From: Streptomyces sp. NBC_00273
GTDB taxonomy: Bacteria > Actinomycetota > Actinomycetes > Streptomycetales > Streptomycetaceae
Reading direction: 5' to 3'
Length of the DNA: 64,000 nucleotides
Assembly (NCBI RefSeq): GCF_036178145.1
Contig: NZ_CP108067.1
Coordinates: 7,523,001 to 7,587,000, forward strand
Below the pieces are notes generated by a model. It did not search any database. It had not been told where the DNA came from and saw nothing but the letters and a program-made list of their open reading frames with translations. The position numbers and the translations under genes were made by a program. Of this stretch, positions 17,252-24,850 are shown one piece after another. Position 1 is the stretch's first letter; each line of letters opens with the position of its first letter.

Positions 17252-17916
17252 CCTGGTCCGAAATGCAGCCGCTGCTCACCCAGGGCACCTACGACACCCT
17301 CTACATGGTGCTGTGGTCCACCCTGGTGACCGTGCTCGGCGGCCTGCCCATCGGCATCCTGCTGGTCCTCACCGACAAGGGCGGCCTCCTGCAGAACCAG
17401 CCGCTCAACAAGGTCCTCGGCGTGATCGTGAACATAGGCCGCTCGCTGCCGTTCATCATCCTGCTGATCTTCCTGATCCCGGTCACCACGGCGGTCGTCG
17501 GCACCTTCATCGGCCCCACCGCCATGATCGTCCCGCTCGCCATCGGCGCCGTCCCCTTCTTCGCCCGGCTCGTCGAGACCGCCGTCCGCGAGGTGGACCA
17601 CGGCCTGATCGAGGCCGTCGAGTCCATGGGCGGCGGCATCCCCACCCTGGTCGGCAAGGTGCTCCTCCCGCAGGCCCTGCCCTCCCTGGTCGCCGGTGTC
17701 ACCACCACCGTCATCACCCTCGTCGGCTACTCGGCCATGGCCGGCGCCGTCGGCGGCGAAGGACTGGGCTCCAAGGCCATCACCTACGGCTTCCAGCGCT
17801 TCGAGACCGGCTTCATGATCGCCACCGTCGTGGTCCTGATCGCCCTCGTCACGGTGATCCAGCTGCTCGGCGACGGCGCGGTGCGCCTCCTCGCCCGCCG
17901 CGGCCGGACCGCCTGA
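17248..17916 (+). CDS. metI: Methionine ABC transporter, permease subunit
   Basis: A 222-residue inner-membrane permease with about five hydrophobic segments and the EAA coupling loop (GLIEAVESMGGGIPTLVGKVLLPQALP, in pieces) that docks on MetN. Its sequence fits the MetI family over its full length. The start is GTG within GTGA, overlapping the metN stop by three bases, so translation is coupled. metQ follows after 92 bases. Confidence 0.95.
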   Translation: MTWSEMQPLLTQGTYDTLYMVLWSTLVTVLGGLPIGILLVLTDKGGLLQNQPLNKVLGVIVNIGRSLPFIILLIFLIPVTTAVVGTFIGPTAMIVPLAIGAVPFFARLVETAVREVDHGLIEAVESMGGGIPTLVGKVLLPQALPSLVAGVTTTVITLVGYSAMAGAVGGEGLGSKAITYGFQRFETGFMIATVVVLIALVTVIQLLGDGAVRLLARRGRTA

Positions 17917-18008
17917 AAAGACTTTCCCCCCAACAGAGCCCGCACTTGTCGTGCTTGGGCCACCACCAGCAAGTCATCGGTACTTGTTCAGCAAGAAAGG
18001 CACTCTTC

Positions 18009-18875
18009 GTGCGTAAGAACATCAAGCTCACCGCCCTCGCCGCCACGGCCACCGCGCTCGCCCTCGGCCTCACCGCCTGCGGCAGCTCCTCGGACCCGTC
18101 CTCGGCGAAGGCCGACGGCGGCAAGGCCGACGAGAGCAAGCCCCTGGTCATAGCGGCGTCCCCGAGCCCGCACGCCGACGTCCTGAACTTCGTCAAGGAC
18201 AAGCTCGCGGCCAAGGAAGGCCTCAAGCTGGAGGTCAAGGAGTTCACGGACTACGTCCTGCCGAACACCGCCACCGAGCAGGGCCAGGTCGACGGCAACT
18301 ACTTCCAGCACAAGCCGTACCTCGACGACTTCAACAAGAAGAACAGCACCCACGTCGTGCCCGTCGTGAACGTGCACCTGGAGCCCCTCGGCCTCTACTC
18401 CAAGAAGATCAAGGCCATCGGTGACATCAAGGCCGGCCAGACCATCGCCGTCCCCAACGACACCACCAACGAGGGCCGCGCGCTCCAGCTGCTCGCCGCG
18501 AACAACCTGATCACCCTCAAGGAGGGTGTCGGCACCAGCGCCAAGCTGTCCGACATCACCGACAAGAAGGGCCTGGAGTTCAAGGAGCTGGAGGCCGCCA
18601 CGGTCCCGCGCGCCCTGAACGACGTGGACGCCGCGGTCATCAACGGCAACTACGCCCTCGAAGCCAAGCTGTCGCCCGCCAAGGACGCGCTGATCCTGGA
18701 GAAGGCCGAGGGCAACCCCTACGCCAACTTCCTCGCGGTCAAGGACGGAAACCAGAACGACCCGCGGATCCAGAAGCTGGCCAAGCTGCTGAACTCCGAC
18801 GAGGTCAAGAAGTTCATCGAGGAGAAGTACCAGGGCTCGGTCATCCCGGCCTTCGGTGCCCCGGCCGCCTCCTGA
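18009..18875 (+). CDS. metQ: Methionine-binding lipoprotein
   Basis: A 288-residue substrate-binding protein of the NlpA/MetQ family. The N-terminus is a lipoprotein signal with lipobox LTACGSSS, so the mature protein is anchored by its Cys outside the membrane. Family features are VIAASPSPHADVLNFVKDKL, EFTDYVLPNTATEQGQVDGNYFQHKPYL (in pieces), VPNDTTNEGRALQLL and AAVINGNYALEAKL. It delivers methionine to MetNI. GTG start with AAAGG about ten bases upstream. A strong hairpin at 18919-18956 ends the operon. Confidence 0.95.
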   Translation: MRKNIKLTALAATATALALGLTACGSSSDPSSAKADGGKADESKPLVIAASPSPHADVLNFVKDKLAAKEGLKLEVKEFTDYVLPNTATEQGQVDGNYFQHKPYLDDFNKKNSTHVVPVVNVHLEPLGLYSKKIKAIGDIKAGQTIAVPNDTTNEGRALQLLAANNLITLKEGVGTSAKLSDITDKKGLEFKELEAATVPRALNDVDAAVINGNYALEAKLSPAKDALILEKAEGNPYANFLAVKDGNQNDPRIQKLAKLLNSDEVKKFIEEKYQGSVIPAFGAPAAS

Positions 18876-18918
18876 ACCGGTATCTCCTGATCCGGTTCCT
18901 CCCGAACCGGTCATGAAT

Positions 18919-18956
18919 CTCGGCCCCGCACGCACCTGACGGCGCGCGGGGCCGAG
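18919..18956 (+). terminator. Terminator of the metNIQ operon
   Basis: CTCGGCCCCGC (18919-18929) pairs perfectly with GCGGGGCCGAG (18946-18956) over a 16-base loop. Confidence 0.7.
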
Positions 18957-19112
18957 CTCTGCCCGCTTCCGGGCAACCCGGCCCTGCACATCACCCGGTC
19001 GATGCTGCATGCTGTGGCCTACGACCCGCACGCACGGTCCCGCACGAACGGTCCCGCACCGCGGTCGCATCGCACCACGGTCGCACCACGGTCTTAAGGC
19101 ATGGAGCTGCGC

Positions 19113-19811
19113 ATGACTACCACCTTCCCGGACGTCACCATCAGCACGGACCGGCTGGTGCTGCGCCCCTTCGAGGAAGAGGACGTCACCGCGCTGACCG
19201 AGATGATGAACGACGAGCACGTCACCGCCTGGACCGGTGCGCCCCACCCCTACACCCACGCCGAAGCACACGCCTGGGCCACCCGGCACTCCCACGCGGA
19301 ACGCACCGAGGGCCGCGGCATCGTCTTCGCCGTCACCGAGTTCCTCACCCAGCGCCTCGTCGGCATCGTGCACCTGCAGGGCACCAACTGGCACACCCGC
19401 GCCACCGAGGTCGGCTACGTCACCGCCCCCTGGGCCCGCGGCGAGGGCTACGCCAGCGAATCCGTCCTGGCCGTCGCCCAATGGCTCTTCCGCGCCCAGG
19501 GGTTCGAGCGCCTCGAGGTGCGCACCGCCGCCGACAACACCGCCTCGCAACAGGTGGCCCAGAAGATCGGCTGCATCAGCGAGGGCGTCCTGCGCAACGC
19601 GTGGATAGTCCGGACGCAGACGGCCGACGGCGGCTGGGTCGACACCCGCACCGACCTCATCGTCTGGAGCCTGGTCCCCGAGGACCTCGACGAGGGCGAC
19701 GGCTACGACGGGTACGACAGCTACGACAGCTACGACGGATACGCCCGCAGCACCGCGTTCCCGCAGCGCGCCGACGCGCACGGCCACCCCGTGGGCGCCG
19801 ACTGGAACTGA
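19113..19811 (+). CDS. GNAT acetyltransferase (RimJ/RimL-like) with Tyr-Asp repeat tail
   Basis: A 232-residue protein of the RimJ/RimL branch: STDRLVLRPFEEEDVTALTEMM at the start, VGYVTAPWARGEGYASESVLAVAQWLF as the acetyl-CoA region, and RTAADNTASQQVAQKIGCISEGVLRNA. Such enzymes acetylate N-terminal amines of proteins or small amines. ATG at 19113 is preferred to the ATG four codons upstream because GGAG is six bases before it. After the domain comes a short tail with five repeats of (G/S)YD (residues ~197-211) encoded by a nine-base tandem DNA repeat. The gene stands alone between the met and cobalamin genes. Confidence 0.88.
   Translation: MTTTFPDVTISTDRLVLRPFEEEDVTALTEMMNDEHVTAWTGAPHPYTHAEAHAWATRHSHAERTEGRGIVFAVTEFLTQRLVGIVHLQGTNWHTRATEVGYVTAPWARGEGYASESVLAVAQWLFRAQGFERLEVRTAADNTASQQVAQKIGCISEGVLRNAWIVRTQTADGGWVDTRTDLIVWSLVPEDLDEGDGYDGYDSYDSYDGYARSTAFPQRADAHGHPVGADWN
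19701..19745 (+). repeat. Nine-base tandem repeat encoding (G/S)-Y-D
   Basis: Five consecutive copies of an NGN-TAC-GAC nonamer encode GYDGYDSYDSYDGY at the end of the acetyltransferase. Copy number could vary between strains. Confidence 0.8.
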
Positions 19812-19824
19812 ACCGATGACCGGG

Positions 19825-19830
19825 TAGTCT
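19825..19830 (+). promoter_or_regulatory. Candidate -10 box (TAGTCT) for cobL
   Basis: TAGTCT lies 84 bases before the cobL start, directly after the acetyltransferase gene. The transcript would carry the hairpin repeat at 19860-19882. Confidence 0.35.
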
Positions 19831-19859
19831 CACCGTGCCCGCCCCGACGAAACCCCGCC

Positions 19860-19882
19860 CTCCCCCAGCCGCCGCTGGGAGG
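19860..19882 (+). repeat. Short hairpin repeat of a type common in Streptomyces
   Basis: CTCCCCCAGC-CGCC-GCTGGGAGG forms a hairpin with a two-base bulge and is followed by TGCCCCC. From memory this kind of CCCCCAGC...GCTGGGAGGTGCCCCC element recurs in Streptomyces intergenic DNA. Confidence 0.5.
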
Positions 19883-19913
19883 TGCCCCCTGCCAGACCAG
19901 GAGATTGACGACG

Positions 19914-21113
19914 ATGGCCGACCGGGTCACGGTGATCGGCTGGGACGGTTCGCCCCTGACCGCGGGCGCCCGGTCCGCGCTCTCCGCCGCCACCCTCGTG
20001 GCCGGCGCCGCACACCACCTCGCCCTCCCCGAAGTGCCGCCCACCGCGGAGCGCATCCGCCTGGGCAGCGTCGGCCTCGCCGCACGCCGCATCGCCGGCC
20101 ACCGCGGCACCGCGGTGGTCTTCGCCGACGGGGACCCCGGCTTCTTCGGCGCCGTACGCGTCCTGCGCGCCCCGGAGCACGGCCTGGAAGTCGAGGTGTT
20201 CCCGGCGGTCTCCTCCGTGGCCACCGCCTTCGCCCGCGCCGGCATGCCCTGGGACGACGCCCAGGTCGTCGTCGCCCACCCCCGCACCCTGCGCCGCGCG
20301 GTCAACGTCTGCCGCGCCCACGCCAAGGTCGCCGTCCTCACCTCACCCGGCGCCGGCCCCGCGGAACTCGCGCTGCTCCTCGAAGGAGTTCACCGCACCT
20401 TCGTCGTCTGCGAGGAACTCGGCACGGACCGCGAGCAGGTGAGCGTCCTCACCTCCGACAAGGCCGCCGACCACAGCTGGCGCGACCCGAACGTCGTCAT
20501 CGTCATCGGGGGCGCGGGACCGGCTCCCGCCGACGCGAGCTGGCTCCTCGGCCAGAGCGCCGCCCGGTCCGTCGACCGCGGCTGGGCCGGGCCGCAGGCC
20601 GACGCGGGAGAAGGCGAGTCCGCCCAGCTCCGCGCGGCCCAACTCGCCCGGCTCGGCCCGCGCACCGGCGACCTCCTCTGGGACATCGGTGCCGGATCCG
20701 GCGGCGTGGCCGTGGATGCGGCCGCCCTCGGCGCCGCCGTCATCGCGGTGGACGCCGACCCGGCCGCCTGCGACCGCATAACCGCCGCCGCCCGCGAGCG
20801 CGGAGTGCAGCTCCAGACCGTCGCCGGGCGCGCGCCGCACGTACTGGAGAACCTGCCCGAGCCCGATGTCGTCCGCGTCGGCGGTGGCGGCGCCGCCGTC
20901 GTCGCGGCCGTCGCCGAACGCCGCCCCGAACGGATCGTCAGCCACGCCTCCACCCGTGACGAGGCGGAGGCGATCGGCAGGGCACTCGCCGAACACGGTT
21001 ACGCCGTTGAGTGCGCGCTGCTCCAGTCCGTCGGCCTGGACACCCGGACCTGGGCCGAACAGGACCGTTCCGTGGTGTTCCTCCTGGCAGCGCAACGCCC
21101 CGCCACGCGCTGA
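19914..21113 (+). CDS. cobL: Precorrin-6Y C5,15-methyltransferase (decarboxylating), CbiE-CbiT fusion
   Basis: A 399-residue two-domain enzyme of cobalamin synthesis. Residues 1-~200 are the CbiE tetrapyrrole methylase (VTVIGWDGSPLT, FADGDPGFFGAVR, FPAVSSVATAFARAGMPWDDAQVVVAHPR in pieces); residues ~235-399 are CbiT with the SAM site LLWDIGAGSGGVAVDAA near residue 256. It methylates C5 and C15 of the corrin ring and removes a carboxyl group. ATG is chosen with GGAG ten bases upstream; a TTG three codons before is too close to that site. It leads a group with bluB-cobT and cysG. Confidence 0.93.
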   Translation: MADRVTVIGWDGSPLTAGARSALSAATLVAGAAHHLALPEVPPTAERIRLGSVGLAARRIAGHRGTAVVFADGDPGFFGAVRVLRAPEHGLEVEVFPAVSSVATAFARAGMPWDDAQVVVAHPRTLRRAVNVCRAHAKVAVLTSPGAGPAELALLLEGVHRTFVVCEELGTDREQVSVLTSDKAADHSWRDPNVVIVIGGAGPAPADASWLLGQSAARSVDRGWAGPQADAGEGESAQLRAAQLARLGPRTGDLLWDIGAGSGGVAVDAAALGAAVIAVDADPAACDRITAAARERGVQLQTVAGRAPHVLENLPEPDVVRVGGGGAAVVAAVAERRPERIVSHASTRDEAEAIGRALAEHGYAVECALLQSVGLDTRTWAEQDRSVVFLLAAQRPATR

Positions 21114-21127
21114 GCCGAGGGCCGGGG

Positions 21128-21387
21128 TAGGCTGGCCGATCGTCGTACCGCTCCGGACGATTCGGGCATCGCGACACCACCGGGACGCGCGACGTGGCGC
21201 AGTCCACAGAGGACCGTGACGGTTATGGCCGCCGCGGTGGCCGACGGGCGCGACAATGCTTACTGGTTGTCGTGCAGGCGTATGCGAGACGAGCTCGTCG
21301 CACCGCAACCCCGCAGGCAAAACCGCTCGGCGGCCTCGTGGGCGACCGGGCGATCGAAGAGGCAACACCGATGGGCGAGGGGTAAGC
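21128..21387 (+). other. Structured leader before bluB-cobT with possible small ORFs
   Basis: TAGGCT at 21128-21133 may be a -10, giving a leader of about 245 bases. It contains the hairpin GCGCGACAA/TTGTCGTGC (21248-21275, one G-U pair) and the palindrome GACGAGCTCGTC (21288-21299). Two overlapping small frames exist: GTG 21194 to TAA 21385 (63 codons, with a TTA codon) and GTG 21216 to TGA 21395 (59 codons, which overlaps the cobT start). I did not find the conserved core of a cobalamin riboswitch. Whether any of this regulates the fusion gene is unknown. Confidence 0.4.
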
Positions 21388-24300
21388 ATGACTGACACCG
21401 GCCAGGTCCCGGGCGAGGGTCTCCCGGACAGCGCGGGCATGGTGGATCAGCAGAGCGTCCCCGCTCCGGTCCAGATCCCGGCACCGATTCCCGCTGGCTA
21501 CGCCTTCCAGGACCTCATGGACAACCCGGCCGAGCCGGAGGACGAGGAACTGCTGCTGATGCCGAGCGGCCAGGGCGCGTGGAGCGACCCGCAGGTCGTC
21601 CCGCAGGCCCCCGCCTTCCCCGCCGCGCCCCAGCTCGGCGAGCCGCAGATGTACCCGGACCCGTCCTACGCCGCCGCGCCCGCCTACCCCGAGGCCCCGG
21701 CCGCGTACACCGAGTTCCCCCCGCCCGTGTTCCCCGACGGCGGCTACAGCGCGGGCGCGCACGAGACGGGCGGCCGTGATTCCGGCGCGCTCGACCTCGG
21801 CGGGCTCGTCGTCCCGCCCCCGGCGGTCCCCGCGGCCCCGGTGGCTCCCGCGGCCCCCGTCCGGCGCCCCCTGCACATGGGCCCGCCCATGCCCGAGGCC
21901 AACGGCGGAGTCGTACGCTCCCTCGCTGACCGCGGCCCGGCCGCCGCGCCCGCCCAGGCCGTTCCGATGGCCGCCGTGAGCACCCCGTCGGCGTCCCTCC
22001 CGCTGCGCCAGGCGGGACCCCCGACCACGGGACCCGAATACCTGGACGTCCCGCGCGCCGAGGCCGCCCCGGCCCCCGCGGCCCAGCTGGGCGAGATCCC
22101 GCCGCAGGCCGGTGCCCCGTGGACGCCGGAGCCGGCGGCGGAGCCCGCCCCGGCCCCCGCCGAGGCCGCGGCGCAGCCCGTGGAGCCGGAGCCGGAGCCC
22201 GTCCCGGCCCCCGCGGAAACGGCGGTCCAGCCCGAGCCGGTGGTGGCCGAGCCGCTGCAGCCGGAGCCCCTCGCGGCCCCGCCGCAGCCGCAGCCGGAAC
22301 CGATCGCGGTCCAGCCGGTTGCAGTGGATCCCGAGCCCGAGCCCGAGCCCCAGCCCGAGCCGGTGGCGGCCGTCGTGGCCGAGCCGGTCCAGCCGGAGCC
22401 CGCTGCCGAAGCACAGCCGGAGGTCGAGCCGGAGCCGGTGGCCCAGGCCGAGCCGATCGCGGCCCCGCCGGTGGCCGTGGAGCCGCAGCCCGAGCCCGTC
22501 GTCCCCGCCCCGCCGGTGGTGGCCGTGGCGCCCGAGCCGGTCCAGCCGGAGCCGGTCGTCGAGGCGCAGCCGGAACCCGAGTCCGCGCCCGAGCCCCAGC
22601 CCGAGTCCGCGCCCGAGCCGGTCCAGCCGCAGGCCGTCCAGCCCGAGCAGCCCGAGGCCCCGGCGGAGCCGGCCCCGGCACAGCCCGAGGTCGCCCCGGA
22701 GCCGGTCCTGGCGGAGCAGCCCGAGGCACAGCCGGAGACCGAGCCCACCACCCCCACCGAGGCCGCTGCCCCCACCGAGGCCGCCGAGGCCGCTGCCCCC
22801 GCCGAGGCCGCCGCCCAGGGCGAGCCCGCGGTGGACGTTCCGGCCGAGCCCGCCGCGGGCGAGCCGGCCCCCGGCTACGCCGACGCCGAGCGCGAAGCCG
22901 TCCTGCGCGTCATGCGCGAGCGTCGCGACATCCGCAAGGGTTTCCGTACCGACCCGATCCCGCACGAGGTGCTGCTCCGCGTCCTGGAGGCGGCCCACAC
23001 CGCCCCCAGCGTCGGCCACTCGCAGCCCTGGGACTTCGTCGTCATCCGCTCCGCCGAGACCCGCCGGACGATGCACGAGCTCGCCCAGCGCCAGCGCGAG
23101 GCGTACGCGAAGTCGCTGCCCAAGGGCCGGGCGAAGCAGTTCAAGGAACTCAAGATCGAGGCCATCCTCGACACCCCGGTGAACATCGTCGTCACCGCCG
23201 ACCCCACCCGGGGCGGACGCCACACCCTCGGCCGGCACACCCAGCCGCAGATGGCCCCGTACTCCTCGGCCCTCGCCGTCGAGAACCTCTGGCTCGCCGC
23301 GCGCGCCGAAGGCCTCGGCGTCGGCTGGGTCAGCTTCTTCGACGAGCGCGAGATGGTCCGCGAGCTGGGCCTGCCCGAGCACCTCGAAGTCGTCGCCTAC
23401 CTCTGCGTCGGCTACGTCGACGAGTTCCCCGAGGAGCCCGAGCTGGCCCAGGCCGGCTGGTCGCAGCGCCGCCCGCTCTCCTGGGTGGTCCACGAGGAGA
23501 CCTACGGCCGCCGCGCGCTGCCCGGCGAGGAGCCGCACGACCTGCTCTCGGAGACGGTCGCCAGCATCCGCCCGCTCGACGCGAAGGCCCTGGGCGAGGC
23601 CTGGGAGCGCCAGAAGCGCATGACCAAGCCCGCCGGGGCCCTCGGCATGCTGGAGATCATCTCCGCCCAGCTGTCCGGCCTCTCCCGGGTCTGCCCGCCG
23701 CCGATCCCGGAGCCGGCCGCGGTCGCGATCTTCGCCGGTGACCACGGCGTGCACGCCCAGGGCGTCACCCCGTGGCCGCAGGAGGTCACCACCCAGATGG
23801 TGGCCAACTTCCTGGGCGGCGGAGCGGTCTGCAACGCCTTCGCCAACCAGGTCGGCGCCGAGGTCTGCGTGATCGACGTCGGCGTCGCGGGCGACCTCCC
23901 CGCCACCCCCGGCCTCCTGCCCCGCAAGGTCCGCCCCGGCACGGCCGACCTCTCCACCGGCCCGGCCATGACCCGCGAGGAAGCCGTCGCGGCCATCGAG
24001 GTCGGCATCGAGACGGCCCGCGACCTGGTGGCGGCCGGCAACAAGGCCCTCCTCACCGGCGAGATGGGCATCGCCAACACCACGGTCTCGGCGGCCCTGA
24101 TCTCGGTCTTCACCGGGGTGGACCCGGCCGAGGTCACCGGTCGCGGCACGGGCATCAACGACGAGACGCACGCCCGCAAGGTCGAGGTCGTCCGCCGTGC
24201 CCTGGAGCTCCACCAGCCCGACCCGGCGGACCCGATCGGCGTCCTGGCGGCCATCGGCGGCCTGGAGCACGCGGCCATCGTCGGCCTGCTCCTCGGCGGC

Positions 24301-24591
24301 GCGTCGCTGCGCACCCCGGTGATCCTGGACGGCGTCAGCGCCGGAGCCGCCGCCCTGGTGGCCCGTGCCATCGCCCCCGAGTCCCTGTCGGCGTGCATCG
24401 CGGGCCACCGCAGCGCCGAGCCGGGCCACGTCGCCGCGCTCAACAAGCTGGGCCTGCGCCCGCTGGTCGACCTGGACCTCCGCCTCGGCGAGGGCACGGG
24501 CGCCCTGCTCGCCCTCCCCCTGGTCCAGAGCGCGGCCCGCGCGATGCACGAGGTCGCCACGTTCGACTCGGCGGGCGTCACGGAGAAGTAG
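21388..24591 (+). CDS. cobT: BluB-CobT fusion: dimethylbenzimidazole synthase / nicotinate-nucleotide:DMB phosphoribosyltransferase
   Basis: A 1067-residue protein in three parts. Residues 1-~490 are Pro/Ala/Glu-rich, low in complexity and surely disordered. Residues ~496-715 are a BluB nitroreductase-fold domain (RERRDIRKGF, APSVGHSQPWDFVVI, APYSSALAVENLWLAARAEGLGVGWVSFF in pieces), which cleaves FMN to 5,6-dimethylbenzimidazole. Residues ~718-1067 are CobT (KPAGALGMLE, FAGDHGVHAQGVTPWPQEVT, GEMGIANTTVSAAL near 890, GHRSAEPGH), which links that base to ribose phosphate. Synthesis and activation of the lower ligand of B12 are thus on one chain. ATG at 21388 follows GGCGAGGGG; upstream open frame is not family-like. 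Confidence 0.93.
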   Translation: MTDTGQVPGEGLPDSAGMVDQQSVPAPVQIPAPIPAGYAFQDLMDNPAEPEDEELLLMPSGQGAWSDPQVVPQAPAFPAAPQLGEPQMYPDPSYAAAPAYPEAPAAYTEFPPPVFPDGGYSAGAHETGGRDSGALDLGGLVVPPPAVPAAPVAPAAPVRRPLHMGPPMPEANGGVVRSLADRGPAAAPAQAVPMAAVSTPSASLPLRQAGPPTTGPEYLDVPRAEAAPAPAAQLGEIPPQAGAPWTPEPAAEPAPAPAEAAAQPVEPEPEPVPAPAETAVQPEPVVAEPLQPEPLAAPPQPQPEPIAVQPVAVDPEPEPEPQPEPVAAVVAEPVQPEPAAEAQPEVEPEPVAQAEPIAAPPVAVEPQPEPVVPAPPVVAVAPEPVQPEPVVEAQPEPESAPEPQPESAPEPVQPQAVQPEQPEAPAEPAPAQPEVAPEPVLAEQPEAQPETEPTTPTEAAAPTEAAEAAAPAEAAAQGEPAVDVPAEPAAGEPAPGYADAEREAVLRVMRERRDIRKGFRTDPIPHEVLLRVLEAAHTAPSVGHSQPWDFVVIRSAETRRTMHELAQRQREAYAKSLPKGRAKQFKELKIEAILDTPVNIVVTADPTRGGRHTLGRHTQPQMAPYSSALAVENLWLAARAEGLGVGWVSFFDEREMVRELGLPEHLEVVAYLCVGYVDEFPEEPELAQAGWSQRRPLSWVVHEETYGRRALPGEEPHDLLSETVASIRPLDAKALGEAWERQKRMTKPAGALGMLEIISAQLSGLSRVCPPPIPEPAAVAIFAGDHGVHAQGVTPWPQEVTTQMVANFLGGGAVCNAFANQVGAEVCVIDVGVAGDLPATPGLLPRKVRPGTADLSTGPAMTREEAVAAIEVGIETARDLVAAGNKALLTGEMGIANTTVSAALISVFTGVDPAEVTGRGTGINDETHARKVEVVRRALELHQPDPADPIGVLAAIGGLEHAAIVGLLLGGASLRTPVILDGVSAGAAALVARAIAPESLSACIAGHRSAEPGHVAALNKLGLRPLVDLDLRLGEGTGALLALPLVQSAARAMHEVATFDSAGVTEK

Positions 24592-24600
24592 CCCAACCCC

Positions 24601-24643
24601 AGCCCCGCCGGCGTTTGAGGCGCTGGGTCCGGGGCGGAGCCCC
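24601..24643 (+). repeat. Intergenic GCCGGCGTTTGAGGCG repeat element
   Basis: The core CCCCGCCGGCGTTTGAGGCG followed by GGTCCGGGGCGGAGCCCC recurs, as an inverted pair, at 63393-63487. It sits just after the bluB-cobT stop codon and could act as a terminator through its GGGGC/GCCCC arms. Confidence 0.6.
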
Positions 24644-24850
24644 GATCCGTGACCGGCACCCACGCACGGCGCAGGCCGACCCCGGGGCGGGCCGGGGCCG
24701 GCCCGTTGCCCCGGGCGCAGCCCCGTCCGCGCCTCGGGACGGCCCGCGCCGTATGGTGGACCAGCACCAAGAACCCGCACGTCAGCATCCCGCCGCTCCA
24801 GAGCCGCAGCGGCACGACAGAACGACCGCCGCACCAGGAGCCGCACCGCC

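Noticed and set aside
21128..21387. Cobalamin riboswitch before bluB-cobT
   Set aside because: I looked for the conserved B12-box core and the GCCACTG motif and did not find them.
22119..23741. Long Arg/Gly/Ala-rich frame on the plus strand inside bluB-cobT
   Set aside because: It is an out-of-frame shadow of the GC-rich gene; the translation is low-complexity Arg/Pro/Gly with no domain.
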